In this document: positions 43,850 through 53,702 of the stretch, piece after piece | How the letters are laid out: each line of letters opens with the position of its first letter | Position numbering within the stretch: position 1 is the first letter of the stretch | Assembly (NCBI GenBank): GCA_022826645.1 | Contig: JAJDUM010000035.1 | Coordinates: 27,553 to 91,552, forward strand | Direction: 5' to 3' | Origin: Candidatus Poribacteria bacterium | GTDB lineage: Bacteria; Poribacteria; WGA-4E; PCPOR2b | DNA: 64,000 nt | Position numbers and translations under genes: made by a program | The notes under the pieces: generated by a model | Seen by the model: the letters and a program-made list of their open reading frames with translations, nothing else | Told to the model about the DNA's origin: nothing | Databases searched by the model: none

Positions 43850-44818
43850 TTAAGCATTGAGAAACATCTCAATCTCTGATGCTGTTGGTAAAGCAGGGAT
43901 GACGCCGATTTGTTGCGTTGTCAGTGCTCCGGCTGCGTTGGCATATCTCATGATTTCCTGGAGTTGATTATTGTCGAAATCGGGTAGCTTTTGCACACCG
44001 CTAGAGGCATGCATTATTTGTGTCAGCATCGCTGCAACAAACCCGTCACCCGCACCGAGTGGATCTACCACTTCAACCTTGAATCCGTCCACATATCCTT
44101 GATGAGACCCGTTATTGTAATAACAGCCGTGTTCGCCGAGCGTCACGATGACTAGTTCCACGCCAGCCTCCAAGATACGCTCACTTCCCGCCTCCAGTTC
44201 GGGGGTATCTGTAATAAACTCCCACTCCTCGTCTGCGGCTTTGACGACATTCGCATACGACATGACCTCCCAGATCCAGTGTTTGGCATCCTCGGGTACA
44301 TCCCACATCATCAGACGCAGGTTTGGATCGTAGGAGATGAATGCGCCGGCATCCTTCGCGTATTGAATCGCCCTCACCGTGGCATCGCGGCAGGGGCGGT
44401 GACTCAAACTGCACGAACCGTAATGAAACACCTCCGCAGCTTGGACATACGTTTCATCAATTTCGTCCGGTCTGAGCAGTGTATCCGCCCCCGGATTGCG
44501 ATAGAAGAGGATGTCCTTTGCACCATCTGATCGGGTCGCAATAAATGCTAACGTTGTCCGAGACCCCGGCTCTGAGATAAGATGGGTGGTATCGACGCTG
44601 CTCCGTTCAAGTGTTTGTCTCAGAAAATCGCCGAACGGTTCATCGCCGATTTTGCCGATAAACCCTGAATCAACGCCAAGTTTCGCCAAGCCAACGGCGA
44701 CGTTTGCAGTTGCACCGCCCGCTGCTTTGGCAAACCCCGGAGCTTCTGCAAGTGTAACATCAACTGTTGTGGAAACGAAATCGATAAGTAACTCACCGAG
44801 ACAAAGCGCTCTGGGCAT
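43850..44818 (-). CDS. PfkB-family sugar kinase (fructokinase-like)
   Basis: 322 aa. N-terminal GGATANVAVGLAKLGVDSGFIGKIGDEPFG and C-terminal DPLGAGDGFVAAML are the two PfkB signatures; the Asp of GAGD is the catalytic base. The pattern is closest to fructokinases, though other hexose or nucleoside substrates are possible. It lies upstream of a cupin and a beta-hydroxyacid dehydrogenase on the same strand, perhaps a sugar-use group. Confidence 0.85.
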   Translation of the reverse strand: MPRALCLGELLIDFVSTTVDVTLAEAPGFAKAAGGATANVAVGLAKLGVDSGFIGKIGDEPFGDFLRQTLERSSVDTTHLISEPGSRTTLAFIATRSDGAKDILFYRNPGADTLLRPDEIDETYVQAAEVFHYGSCSLSHRPCRDATVRAIQYAKDAGAFISYDPNLRLMMWDVPEDAKHWIWEVMSYANVVKAADEEWEFITDTPELEAGSERILEAGVELVIVTLGEHGCYYNNGSHQGYVDGFKVEVVDPLGAGDGFVAAMLTQIMHASSGVQKLPDFDNNQLQEIMRYANAAGALTTQQIGVIPALPTASEIEMFLNA

Positions 44819-44851
44819 GTTCCCGCCTTTATATTCGGAATAACGCTTGTG

Positions 44852-45415
44852 TTATCTTTCCTGATGTTGATCAACCGGAGTGAAAGGCGACGTTCGCCGA
44901 TTGGAAGACAGGTGGGGTTTAGGAAATTGATTGATTGGAACAATCTCAAATTCTACGAGCAAGGCTTGTTTCTCACTTGGCACCTGAGCGAGGGTCAGTG
45001 CATCGTTGGATGGAAGAGGGAGCCGTGGTTGATACAATGTGAGACTCACAACTGAGACAATCAATGCCAATGAAGCTGCAACAGCATAGGGACGCATCCG
45101 CGTCCGAAAGCTGTAACGCATCCATGCAAATGATGATTCCAATCGTCGTAAGATGCGACGAATAGCAGAGATCTGTTCTCTTTCGATTACGGTGATTGCT
45201 GCAGCGCAACGCATCAAGTCTGGCAGGAAATTATCAGAGGTCTTCACCGGATCAAGCTGCTGAAGGATCTTGTCCGTTTGCTGGATACGCATCGCTTCGT
45301 GGGCGCAAGTTGGACACCGCTTGAGGTGCCACCGAATCAGTCGAACTGTCCACAAGGGCATCTCACGGTCTACATAGGCGGATAACTGTGGCTGCACATT
45401 TTCACACTTTAGCAT
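44852..45415 (-). CDS. Zinc-type membrane anti-sigma factor
   Basis: 187 aa. Motif H30-x3-C34-x2-C37 (HLKRCPTCAHEA) in the N-terminal sigma-binding part, one membrane span (about 110-128, YAVAASLALIVSVVSLTLY) and a short Pro-rich outer tail. ATG 45415 lies inside the end of the sigma gene (14-bp overlap), with GGAGAG 8 nt upstream. Overlap and motif make it the cognate anti-sigma factor of the preceding ECF sigma. Confidence 0.82.
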   Translation of the reverse strand: MLKCENVQPQLSAYVDREMPLWTVRLIRWHLKRCPTCAHEAMRIQQTDKILQQLDPVKTSDNFLPDLMRCAAAITVIEREQISAIRRILRRLESSFAWMRYSFRTRMRPYAVAASLALIVSVVSLTLYQPRLPLPSNDALTLAQVPSEKQALLVEFEIVPINQFPKPHLSSNRRTSPFTPVDQHQER

Positions 45416-46001
45416 GGGAACTCTCTCCAATTCCAACCTCTATCAGGAGTGTTTTCATATTCTGACGGGCGCGGTGGATAAGTGATTTCACAGCACTAAC
45501 AGAGCACTCAAGAACTTCCGCGATTTCATCATATCTCAGATTCTGATAGCTCACCAACAACAATGCCAGCCGTTGGTTTTCGGGTAATCGGTCAATTGTT
45601 TGTTGAATAATGATTTGCCGTTCTTTTTTTTCGTAAACTTCATCGGGAAGCTGGCTGACATCCTGCATTAGCTCCACATAGCTGGTATCTTCATTGTCTG
45701 GTATAAGATCGTCGAGATACGCGGTATTTCGCCGTTTCCGATCTCGAATTTCGTTACGGCACAGGTTCGTTGCGATAAGATACAGCCAATTTTTAAACTG
45801 GCACTTCGGTTCATAACGACCCGCGCTTCTGAAAACGCGCAGAAATGTCTCCTGCGCCAGATCTTCGGCACGGTGATAGTCGCTTATAGATCGATAGATG
45901 AAATTCGTGATGAGGTCCTTATAACGCATCACAAGCAGCTCGAAAGCACTCATGTCACCGTTTCGACACTTCATCATCAATTCTTCATCGGAGGTACGCA
46001 A
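45402..46001 (-). CDS. ECF-type RNA polymerase sigma factor
   Basis: 199 aa. Region 2: AFELLVMRYKDLITNFIYRSISDYHRAEDLAQETFLRVFRS and FKNWLYLIATNLCRNEIRD. Region 4: LPENQRLALLLVSYQNLRYDEIAEVLECSVSAVKSLIHRA. It starts with TTG 46001 with AAGGGG 8 nt upstream; the nearest ATG is out of frame. It overlaps the anti-sigma gene. This is the second sigma/anti-sigma pair in 12 kb and is distinct in sequence from the one at 33560. Its target promoters are unknown. Confidence 0.88.
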   Translation of the reverse strand: MRTSDEELMMKCRNGDMSAFELLVMRYKDLITNFIYRSISDYHRAEDLAQETFLRVFRSAGRYEPKCQFKNWLYLIATNLCRNEIRDRKRRNTAYLDDLIPDNEDTSYVELMQDVSQLPDEVYEKKERQIIIQQTIDRLPENQRLALLLVSYQNLRYDEIAEVLECSVSAVKSLIHRARQNMKTLLIEVGIGESSHAKV

Positions 46002-46132
46002 AACGCATTCCCCTTTTCTCAGGAGTAGTGATCTTGAAACGCCTGCGCAAGATTATAACACCAGAGCTGCGACACATCAACAATTATTATAAACACCGTT
46101 GTCCCGTTAGAAGTTTCGCTCAGTAATTTTTG

Positions 46133-46161
46133 TTGACCAGCGATTGATAAATTGGTAAGAT
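46133..46161 (+). promoter_or_regulatory. Sigma70-type promoter of the M81-peptidase operon
   Basis: TTGACC at 46133-46138 and TAAGAT at 46156-46161 with a 17-bp spacer, about 88 bp before the start codon of the first gene of the six-gene operon. The adjacent sigma factor gene runs the other way. Confidence 0.65.
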
Positions 46162-46249
46162 AGCCGCATGTTCGTTTTCAACCACCAAATCCAGCGTTAT
46201 ACTGCGCTACGCCGAATTAAAAAATGTGAAAATTAGAGGAGAGACAGCC

Positions 46250-47725
46250 ATGAGAGTTGTTACCGGTGGGATCGCCCACGAGACCAGCACCTTCACCACA
46301 GTCGAAACAGATTGGCAAAGCTATAAGGAGCGGTTCTACCTGCGGGGCGAAGAGATATTAGATACATTCCGCGGCACTAACACCCCAATCGGCGGTTATA
46401 TTGATGGCGCAAACACCCATGGCTTTGAACTAATTCCGACCGTTTTTGCAGAGGCGCATCCCAGCGGACCAACGCCTCGAAACATCTTTGATGCCATTCT
46501 AGACGAGATATTAAATGGAATCGCAGAAGCCGGTTCAATAGATGGAGTGCTGCTTGGGTTGCACGGTTCGATGGTAGTGGGAAACCTTGAGGAGCCGAAC
46601 GGTATTGACGACCCTGAAGGGCATATTTTGGCAGCGATTCGTGAGGCAGTTGGTCCAGAGGTGCCTATCCTCGCACAGTTGGATATTCATTCCAACGTTT
46701 CTCCGCAAATGGTTGATGCTGCAGATGTGCTAATTGGGAGGGAAACCTATCCGGAAATTGATATGGCGGAGCGTAGCCGTGAATGCGCCGATGTGCTGAT
46801 GTCCATTGTAAATGCTGGCAGGCGTCCGACGATGGCTTTGCATCAAATACCGATGATCTGGGGGATACACCAAGTTACCGCACACCCCCCGATGCGGGAG
46901 GCAATTGATGAACTGCATCGTATTGAAGCCCAGCCCGATGTCATTTGTGGTTCGATTGCAACCTGCTACTACTTAGCAGATGTGCCAAACATGGGCGCAT
47001 CAGTTTACATTGTAACCGATGACGATCAAGCGTTGGCTCAAACCTACGCCGACCAGTTGGGGGAATGGATCTTTGAGCGGCGCGAGGCGTGGCACGGTCC
47101 TGCACCCACAACCCGTGATGCGTTAGAGACCGCTGAAAAAGAAGGAAACTTCCCGGTGATTTTTGCAGACCGGAACGATAACACCGGCGGCGGATCTCCG
47201 GGCGATAGTACCGGCATGTTGCGGTGCTTCATAGAGGCGGGACTTCAGGAAGCCTGCCTACTTTACATCGTTGATCCGGAAGCAATTGGACAGTGCCACC
47301 GCGCTGGCGTCGGAGCGACACTGACCTTAGATGTCGGTGCTAAGTCAACCTCCGCGCAGGGCCAACCTGTGTGTATGACGGCGGAGGTGGTAGCACTCTC
47401 CGAGGGAAATTTTAGCTACGATGGTCCGATGCTTGCTGGCTTAAGCAGTACCATGGGTCCATCAGCGCATATCAAGCAGGATGGTGTTCACGTCTTGTTA
47501 GTTACACAACGAGAGCAACCATTTGACACAGCCTTTTCTCGAACGCTTGGCTTAGAACCGCGCCAGATGCGCTACATCGGTGTCAAATCTTCCGCTCACT
47601 TTCGCGCAGGATTTGAATCGTGGGCGGGAGCGATCCATGTCGTATCTGAGCCAAGTGTACATACACTGAGCGATCTGACCTTCAAACGGCTTGGTCGCAA
47701 ATTATATCCCTTTGATGATATCTAA
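46250..47725 (+). CDS. M81-family metallopeptidase (MlrC-like)
   Basis: 491 aa. The N-terminus MRVVTGGIAHETSTF and the core LLGLHGSMVVGNLEEPNGIDDPEGHIL, LAQLDIHSNVSPQMVDAADVLIG and NTGGGSPGDST follow the M81/DUF1485 family, whose studied member MlrC cleaves linear tetrapeptide products of microcystin. Many relatives act on unknown small amides. ATG 46250 has AGGAG 8 nt upstream; eight earlier codons are unsupported. It is the first of six closely spaced plus-strand genes. No signal peptide, so cytoplasmic. Confidence 0.85.
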   Translation: MRVVTGGIAHETSTFTTVETDWQSYKERFYLRGEEILDTFRGTNTPIGGYIDGANTHGFELIPTVFAEAHPSGPTPRNIFDAILDEILNGIAEAGSIDGVLLGLHGSMVVGNLEEPNGIDDPEGHILAAIREAVGPEVPILAQLDIHSNVSPQMVDAADVLIGRETYPEIDMAERSRECADVLMSIVNAGRRPTMALHQIPMIWGIHQVTAHPPMREAIDELHRIEAQPDVICGSIATCYYLADVPNMGASVYIVTDDDQALAQTYADQLGEWIFERREAWHGPAPTTRDALETAEKEGNFPVIFADRNDNTGGGSPGDSTGMLRCFIEAGLQEACLLYIVDPEAIGQCHRAGVGATLTLDVGAKSTSAQGQPVCMTAEVVALSEGNFSYDGPMLAGLSSTMGPSAHIKQDGVHVLLVTQREQPFDTAFSRTLGLEPRQMRYIGVKSSAHFRAGFESWAGAIHVVSEPSVHTLSDLTFKRLGRKLYPFDDI

Positions 47726-47748
47726 CCTCCGACTCTTAAGGAGAGCTT

Positions 47749-48759
47749 ATGAAAATTCCAATTCTTTATGGTCCGCGGGATCTTCGCATGGAGGAACACC
47801 CCCTTGATACAGATAACCTGAAATCGAAAGATATTTGGATTGAGACAGAGATTTCCGCTCTGAAAATCGGAACCGATCGGGGTAACTATGAAGGCGCGGA
47901 ACAGGTTCCGGGTGCTCCCGGCTATCCCCGATGGGTTGGGGACAGCAACTTGGGGATTGTTCGCGGTATAGGAAGTGAAGTTACCCGCGTGCAGGTCGGC
48001 GACCGGGTTGTGACCCGTCAGCCTCATCAATCCGAATATATCACCGATGAATCGGCGAGTATCGTCAAAGTTCCCGATGGTGTTCATCCGGAGGATGCCG
48101 TCTACACTCATCTGTACGCGCTCAGTGGTCACTGCTACCGCAAGGGCAATTTTCAGCCCGGCGAAACTGTCGCAGTTGTTGGATTAGGGGTACTTGGTCT
48201 GGGTGCGGTTGGGTTGGGGCAACCGTTTGGAGCACGAGTCGTTGGAATTGGCAATAGTCCCATCCGTTTGGAGATGGCAGAGCGAATGGGCGCGCACGCT
48301 GCGTTCCTGTATAACGACCCTGACCTCGATGCGAAGTTAGATGAATTTACCAACGGCATCGGTATTGATTTGGTTATCCTCACAGCGAATCCTTGGCCCG
48401 CCTTCCGCACATCTCTACAGATTGTTCGGGATAACGGTCGCGTATCTGTGGTCAGTCTGCTCGGTCGCGGCGAACCTCCGCTCGATTTCAATCCGTTGCC
48501 GATGGAATTGTTCTATAACAAGGGTATTTCAATCATCGCTGTGTCCGGAGCCCCGGGCTATCTGTATCCCACGCCCGAAACCCGATTCAACAATGACCGA
48601 CAAGGAGATTATATCGTTTCCTTAATGGCGGACGGACTCGTTGAACCGAAACGTTTAATCACCCATCGCTACCACTACACAGAGATAGTCAAGGCTTATG
48701 AGATGGCGTACCACCGGGAAAAATCGATGCTGGGCGTCACTTTTGATTGGAAGGATTAG
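47749..48759 (+). CDS. MDR-family dehydrogenase (zinc-alcohol-dehydrogenase-like)
   Basis: 336 aa. The coenzyme motif is VGLGVLGLGAVGLGQPFGARVVGIG (about 144-168). The N-terminal half has the GroES-like fold of the medium-chain family but the usual zinc-ligand cysteine near GTDRG is not a Cys (IGTDRGNYEGAEQ), so it may be a zinc-free reductase or use other ligands. It follows the M81 peptidase by 23 bp with AAGGAG 6 nt before the ATG. Confidence 0.78.
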   Translation: MKIPILYGPRDLRMEEHPLDTDNLKSKDIWIETEISALKIGTDRGNYEGAEQVPGAPGYPRWVGDSNLGIVRGIGSEVTRVQVGDRVVTRQPHQSEYITDESASIVKVPDGVHPEDAVYTHLYALSGHCYRKGNFQPGETVAVVGLGVLGLGAVGLGQPFGARVVGIGNSPIRLEMAERMGAHAAFLYNDPDLDAKLDEFTNGIGIDLVILTANPWPAFRTSLQIVRDNGRVSVVSLLGRGEPPLDFNPLPMELFYNKGISIIAVSGAPGYLYPTPETRFNNDRQGDYIVSLMADGLVEPKRLITHRYHYTEIVKAYEMAYHREKSMLGVTFDWKD

Positions 48760-48767
48760 AAGATTTT

Positions 48768-50189
48768 ATGTCCAATACAGAGATATGCTTCCTAACCGCT
48801 ACAGAATTGGTGCGTCGCATCCGTGTGAAAGAACTCTCCGTCAGAGAGGTAATGGAAGCACATTTGACACAGATCGAGCGTGTGAATCCAAAGGTGAACG
48901 CTATTGTTACGCACACGGATCTTGCAGAAGTAATGGACCAAGCAGACGCAGCTGATGCAGCTTTGGTACGCGGGGAGGATGTGGGACCATTGCACGGACT
49001 GCCGATAGCACATAAAGACCTAGTCGAAACCAAGGGCATGAGAACTACTTACGGCTCGCCGATTTTCAAGGATTTTGTACCTGAGCACGACGCCTTGATC
49101 GTGGAACGTCTGAAGCAAGCCGGGGCTATCACCATTGGCAAGACCAACACACCGGAGTTTGGTGCGGGATCGCAAACTTACAATGAGGTGTTCGGAGAGA
49201 CGCTCAATCCGTATGACACAACGAGGACCTGCGGTGGAAGCAGCGGCGGCGCTGCGGTCGCGTTGGCGTGCGGCATGATCCCAATCGCGGACGGAAGTGA
49301 TATGGGCGGTTCGCTGAGGAATCCTGCCAACTTCTGCAACGTTGTAGGCTTCCGCACTGCACCCGGCAGAGTTCCTGTGTGGCCCGCTGTGTTGGGTTGG
49401 TTTCCGATATCGGTGGAGGGTCCGATGGCGCGGACGGTACAGGATGCAGCGCTGATGTTGAGTGCAATTGCCGGTCCTGATCGCCGCGCTCCCATTTCTA
49501 TCAGTGAACCGGGGAAGATTTTCTCTCAACCTCTTGAGCGTGATTTCGGAGATGTGCACATCGCTTGGGATCAGGATTTGGGTGGGTTACCAGTGGATCC
49601 GCAGGTAACTGCTACGATTGACGCACAGCGCAGCGTCTTTGAATCGTTGGGCTGTGTAGTTGCGGACAAGACACCAGATTTCACGGACGCAGATGAGGTC
49701 TTTAAGATATGGCGCGCATGGCGTTTTGAACTCGCTTATTCCAAGCTGTTAGAAACCCACCCGGACCAGATAAAGGAGACTGTCATCTGGAACATCGAAG
49801 CGGGTATGGAGTTAAGTGGACCACAAATTGGGCAAGCAGAGATCAAGCGGACAGCACTTTACCAGCGCATACGGGAATTTATGGAGACTTACGAGTTCTT
49901 GATCCTTCCCGTGAATCAAGCACTCCCCTTCGATGTAAGACAGCGCTATATTACCGAGATTAACGGCGTGAAAATGGAGACGTATATTGACTGGATGCGG
50001 TCATGCTATTACATTAGCGTTCTCGGTCTGCCCGCGATTTCGGTCCCCTGTGGTTTCACCTCGGAGGGTTTGCCGGTGGGCGTCCAAATCGTCGGACGAC
50101 ATCAAGATGACTTTGGGGTGCTTCAACTGGCTCATGCGTTTGAACAGGCTACGGGTTTTTGGAAACAGAAACCGGCTGTGGCTGAATAA
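48768..50189 (+). CDS. Amidase-signature family hydrolase
   Basis: 473 aa. Ser-Ser-Lys catalytic set: Lys83 (PIAHKDL), GGSSGGAAVAL (157-167) and Ser182 (GSDMGGSLRNPANFCNVVGFR). It hydrolyses amides or releases ammonia; substrate unknown. Start ATG is 8 bp after the dehydrogenase stop, with a distant AAGGA site, consistent with translational coupling. It belongs to the M81 operon. Confidence 0.88.
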   Translation: MSNTEICFLTATELVRRIRVKELSVREVMEAHLTQIERVNPKVNAIVTHTDLAEVMDQADAADAALVRGEDVGPLHGLPIAHKDLVETKGMRTTYGSPIFKDFVPEHDALIVERLKQAGAITIGKTNTPEFGAGSQTYNEVFGETLNPYDTTRTCGGSSGGAAVALACGMIPIADGSDMGGSLRNPANFCNVVGFRTAPGRVPVWPAVLGWFPISVEGPMARTVQDAALMLSAIAGPDRRAPISISEPGKIFSQPLERDFGDVHIAWDQDLGGLPVDPQVTATIDAQRSVFESLGCVVADKTPDFTDADEVFKIWRAWRFELAYSKLLETHPDQIKETVIWNIEAGMELSGPQIGQAEIKRTALYQRIREFMETYEFLILPVNQALPFDVRQRYITEINGVKMETYIDWMRSCYYISVLGLPAISVPCGFTSEGLPVGVQIVGRHQDDFGVLQLAHAFEQATGFWKQKPAVAE

Positions 50190-50360
50190 TATAGCATAAG
50201 TATCGCAACTCTATAGACATATCGCTCCTCCGGGGTAAGAGATAGAATGGTTTAGCTTAGACAAAAAACTGGCAGATTTTCAACAGATAAGAACTTGAGA
50301 TAGCATAGCTTTTGAACTAGGAAGTTTCCCTTACGCTCGTTACACAGAAAGGAGTTACAA

Positions 50361-51701
50361 ATGTCTCAACGTACCCATGATGTTACGCGTTCCAATGAAC
50401 TCTACAACCGGGCTGGCGAAATTATCCCCGGCTGGACCCAATTGATTAGTCGTCGTGCCAGCCAGTTTGCCAATGGTGTCAGTCCCACCTATGCCCAACG
50501 CGCTAAAGGCTCCCGTTTCATTGATGTGGATGGGAATGAATACATCGATTGGGTCAATGCGGTCGGTGCGATTATCCTTGGCCATGCGGATCCCGTCGTA
50601 GATACAGCAGTTAAAGAGCAGATCGATCGCGGTAGCCTTTATACGCTGAATGGTCCGATCGAAATCGAATTGGCGGAAGAACTTATAGACACCATTCCGA
50701 GTGCTGAGATGGTGCGGTATACCAAAGGTGGCGGCGAGGCTTGTGCTGTCGCAGCGCGAATTGCGCGCGGTACAACCGGCAAAGATAAAATTCTGTTCTG
50801 CGGCTACCACGGTTGGCACGATTGGTATCAAGCCGCAAATTATGGTGTAGATCCGGAAAGCGGCGAATACCCGTTTGCAGGGATTGAGCCAATCGGCGTC
50901 CCTCAAGCGCTTGCGGGCACCGCCCTCCCCTTTGTTTATAGTGATCTTGGCATGTTGGAGGGGCTGTTAGAGGAAAACCACGGTGAGGTCGCGGCGATTA
51001 TGATGGAACCCGCTCGTTCTGAGTTCCCTGAACCGGGATACCTGGAAGGCGTCAAAGCCCTTGCTCACAAACACGGTGCCATTTTTATCTTTGACGAGGT
51101 ATCTTGCGGTTGGCGGTATTCAGTTGGTGGTATGCAAAAACCTCTCGGGGTTATCCCAGATATGACTGTCGTTGCAAAGGCGATGTCAAACGGCTATCCA
51201 ATGGGAGCTGTCGTTGGTTCACGAGAGGTAATGGAGCCCGCTGGTCGGATGTTCATCTCCAGTTCCTATTGGAGTGATAACATTGGAACCGTTGCCGCTC
51301 TGACAACAATTCGGGAACTGAAAAACCGGAACTCCGAGGTTCGGTTCAAGGAACTTGGCGAGAATTTGCGTTCTACCCTTAACGAAGTAATCGCCGCTAG
51401 TGGACTGTCGGGTGCCTGCACAGGGCTCCATACAGCCCTTGGCGTTTCCCTTGATTTACCGGACGAGACGGTCGCTCCGCAAGTGAAGACGCTATTCATC
51501 CAAGAGATGGCGAAGCGTGGCATCCACTGCTATATGGGATTCAAGGGCACCCTTGCTCACACTGAAGAAGATATCCGTTTGACCGCCGATGCGGTAGCGG
51601 GCGCATTGGGTGTGATTAAATCCGGTGTCGACGCGGGCGATGTAGATAGCCTGCTGGAATCTGATCTGAAAAAGGATCCGTTCCGCCGCTTGGTCCGGTA
51701 G
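50361..51701 (+). CDS. Class-III aminotransferase (glutamate-1-semialdehyde-aminomutase-like)
   Basis: 446 aa. PLP-binding Lys273 (VVAKAMSNGYPMG), Asp245 (FIFDEVSCGWR) and YHGWHDW at about 149 match the GSA-aminomutase and beta-amino-acid aminotransferase group. HemL itself is about 430 aa, but the sequence departs in several segments (EPARSEFPEPGYL, WRYSVGGMQKPLG), and its place in a catabolic operon makes an amino or beta-amino acid transaminase more likely. AAAGGAG precedes the ATG after a 171-bp gap in which nothing else is seen. Confidence 0.78.
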   Translation: MSQRTHDVTRSNELYNRAGEIIPGWTQLISRRASQFANGVSPTYAQRAKGSRFIDVDGNEYIDWVNAVGAIILGHADPVVDTAVKEQIDRGSLYTLNGPIEIELAEELIDTIPSAEMVRYTKGGGEACAVAARIARGTTGKDKILFCGYHGWHDWYQAANYGVDPESGEYPFAGIEPIGVPQALAGTALPFVYSDLGMLEGLLEENHGEVAAIMMEPARSEFPEPGYLEGVKALAHKHGAIFIFDEVSCGWRYSVGGMQKPLGVIPDMTVVAKAMSNGYPMGAVVGSREVMEPAGRMFISSSYWSDNIGTVAALTTIRELKNRNSEVRFKELGENLRSTLNEVIAASGLSGACTGLHTALGVSLDLPDETVAPQVKTLFIQEMAKRGIHCYMGFKGTLAHTEEDIRLTADAVAGALGVIKSGVDAGDVDSLLESDLKKDPFRRLVR

Positions 51702-51755
51702 TTATCCTTAAATCTCGTTCGTCGTTGATGAACCACCATCGGGAGATTTCTGCTT

Positions 51756-52829
51756 ATGCTAATCATTGATGCCCACCTTGATCTGTCTTGGAACGCACTT
51801 CAAGGGAATAGGAACCTGCTGCGTTCTGCTTATACCATCCGCACACAAGAAGTCGCCACCCCGGGTAAGGGACGCGCCCAAGGCACCGTCGCATTTCCAG
51901 ATATGCGTCAGGGGCGCCTCGCGGTATCCGTTGTCACCCTGTTTGCCCGTTCCACTGGGCACCCTTCTCCTCATTCGGATTATGCCTCGCCAGTCCAGTC
52001 CTACGGCGTCGCCCAAGGGCAGTTGGCTTACTATCGCGCCTTGGAATATGAAGATCACATTCGCCTTATTACAGATCGCGCGACTTTGGATAGTCATATT
52101 GCTGACTGGGAGGCTTGGGAAGAGACGGAATCCGATGATACGCCACCCCTTGGATTTGTAGTCAGTATGGAAGGGGCGGATCCGATTCTAAAGCCGGATC
52201 AGCTGGAAGAATGGTTTGGAGGCGGTCTGCGTCTGCTTGGACTTACGCATTATGGTCCGGGGCGCTACGCCGGTGGGACAGGCACCGAATTGGGTTTAAC
52301 CGAACTGGGACCACCGCTGCTCGCTGAGATGGAGCGGTTAGGTGTTACACTCGATCTCACCCACTGCTCGGATCAAGCGTTCTGGGAGGCGTTGGATCAC
52401 TACGACGGATTGGTATTGGCAAGCCATAACAACTGCCGGGCACTGGTCCCTCATCAACGTCAGTTCAGCGATGAACAGTTGCGAGCGATTTTTGAACGAG
52501 ACGGTGTGATTGGTGCAGCTTTCGATGCGTGGATGCTGCAACCGGGTTGGGTTTCCGGACAAAGCACGAACGAAGCGGTCACGCTGAACACAGTCGTTGA
52601 CCACATGGACCACGTATGCCAGTTGGCAGGTAATAGCCGGCACGCTGGCATCGGCACAGACCTTGATGGCGGTTATGGACGGGAACAGTCCCCAAGTGAT
52701 TTAGATACTATCACCGATCTCCAAAAAATTGCAGGTTTGCTGGCAGACCGGGGTTACAACGACGACGACATCCGCGCCATGATGCACGGAAATTGGCTAC
52801 GTCTATTACGGCAAGCGTGGAGTAATTGA
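51756..52829 (+). CDS. M19-family dipeptidase (renal dipeptidase-like)
   Basis: 357 aa. Metal ligands: DAHLD (Asp5-Asp9), Glu in VSMEGAD (about 136), LTHCSDQAF and ASHNNCR, and the substrate-binding GTDLDGG. M19 enzymes hydrolyse dipeptides, including those with D-residues at the second position. No signal peptide is present, so the substrate enters the cell or is made there. A GGGAG site precedes the ATG. Fifth gene of the M81 operon. Confidence 0.85.
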   Translation: MLIIDAHLDLSWNALQGNRNLLRSAYTIRTQEVATPGKGRAQGTVAFPDMRQGRLAVSVVTLFARSTGHPSPHSDYASPVQSYGVAQGQLAYYRALEYEDHIRLITDRATLDSHIADWEAWEETESDDTPPLGFVVSMEGADPILKPDQLEEWFGGGLRLLGLTHYGPGRYAGGTGTELGLTELGPPLLAEMERLGVTLDLTHCSDQAFWEALDHYDGLVLASHNNCRALVPHQRQFSDEQLRAIFERDGVIGAAFDAWMLQPGWVSGQSTNEAVTLNTVVDHMDHVCQLAGNSRHAGIGTDLDGGYGREQSPSDLDTITDLQKIAGLLADRGYNDDDIRAMMHGNWLRLLRQAWSN

Positions 52830-52857
52830 CACGGATTGTACTTAACGGGGGGAGATT

Positions 52858-53661
52858 ATGAGTGGCGATGAACGCAGTGTTTTGGACCTATTCAGTCTAA
52901 AAAATAAAGTGGCCGTTGTAACTGGGGCGTGTGGCTGGTTGGGATCAGCGATGAGCCGAGCCCTTGCCGAGGCGGGTGCACAGGTTGTAATTACCAGTCG
53001 TGATGGAGGACAGGCTGCTGAATTCGCTTCCACGTTGTCAGGTGATGGACATTTGGGATTGGGGTTCAGTCAGGGCGATACTGATACGATTCCCGACTTC
53101 GTCGCGGAAGTGGTGGAACGAATGGGCAAAATTGATGTGTTAGTCAATAACGCTTACGGTGCTACAGCACCGGACATCGACAATGCCACAGCCGAAGACT
53201 TTAATCAAGCGTATCATGTCGGCGTAACATCATACTTCTTGCTGGCACGAGATGTGATGCTCCACCTCCGCGAACAGCAGCGTCCGGGATCAATCATCAA
53301 TATCGCCAGTATGTACGGCGTTGTGGCGAGCTATCCGAGTGCCTACGAAGGATTGTCTGCTAACAGCCCCCCGAATTACCATGCCCTCAAAGGTGGTGTG
53401 GTGCACTTAACCCGTCATCTCGCGGCGTATTGGGCAAAACACAACATTAGGGTCAACGCGATCGCTCCCGGACCATTTCCCAAACCGGAGGTACGCGACA
53501 ACGTTGAAGGCTTCATCCCCCGTTTGGAGGAGAAGGTCCCGTTAGGCCGCATGGGAAAGCCAGAAGAGTTGAAAGGTGCTGTTGTTCTGTTAGCCAGTGA
53601 TGCTGGTAGTTATATCACCGGACAGAATCTGTTAGTTGATGGTGGGTGGACTGCTTGGTAA
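52858..53661 (+). CDS. Short-chain dehydrogenase/reductase
   Basis: 267 aa. TGACGWLG (22-29), NNAYG (97-101), catalytic Ser151, Tyr174 and Lys178 (YHALK), and IAPGPF are the classical SDR motifs. Substrate not predictable. GGGGGGAG precedes the ATG, 28 bp after the dipeptidase. It ends the operon, 41 bp from the convergent glycosidase-like gene. Confidence 0.9.
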   Translation: MSGDERSVLDLFSLKNKVAVVTGACGWLGSAMSRALAEAGAQVVITSRDGGQAAEFASTLSGDGHLGLGFSQGDTDTIPDFVAEVVERMGKIDVLVNNAYGATAPDIDNATAEDFNQAYHVGVTSYFLLARDVMLHLREQQRPGSIINIASMYGVVASYPSAYEGLSANSPPNYHALKGGVVHLTRHLAAYWAKHNIRVNAIAPGPFPKPEVRDNVEGFIPRLEEKVPLGRMGKPEELKGAVVLLASDAGSYITGQNLLVDGGWTAW

Positions 53662-53702
53662 GAGTCCGATATTGACGGGGAACGAGGCAAACAGAGGGAC
53701 GG

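Noticed and set aside
50355..50906. 183-codon frame antisense to the aminotransferase
   Set aside because: The opposite strand encodes a complete, motif-bearing enzyme.
50361..51701. Assignment of the aminotransferase as HemL of haem synthesis
   Set aside because: Motifs are shared by the whole class-III group, several segments differ from HemL, and the operon is catabolic.
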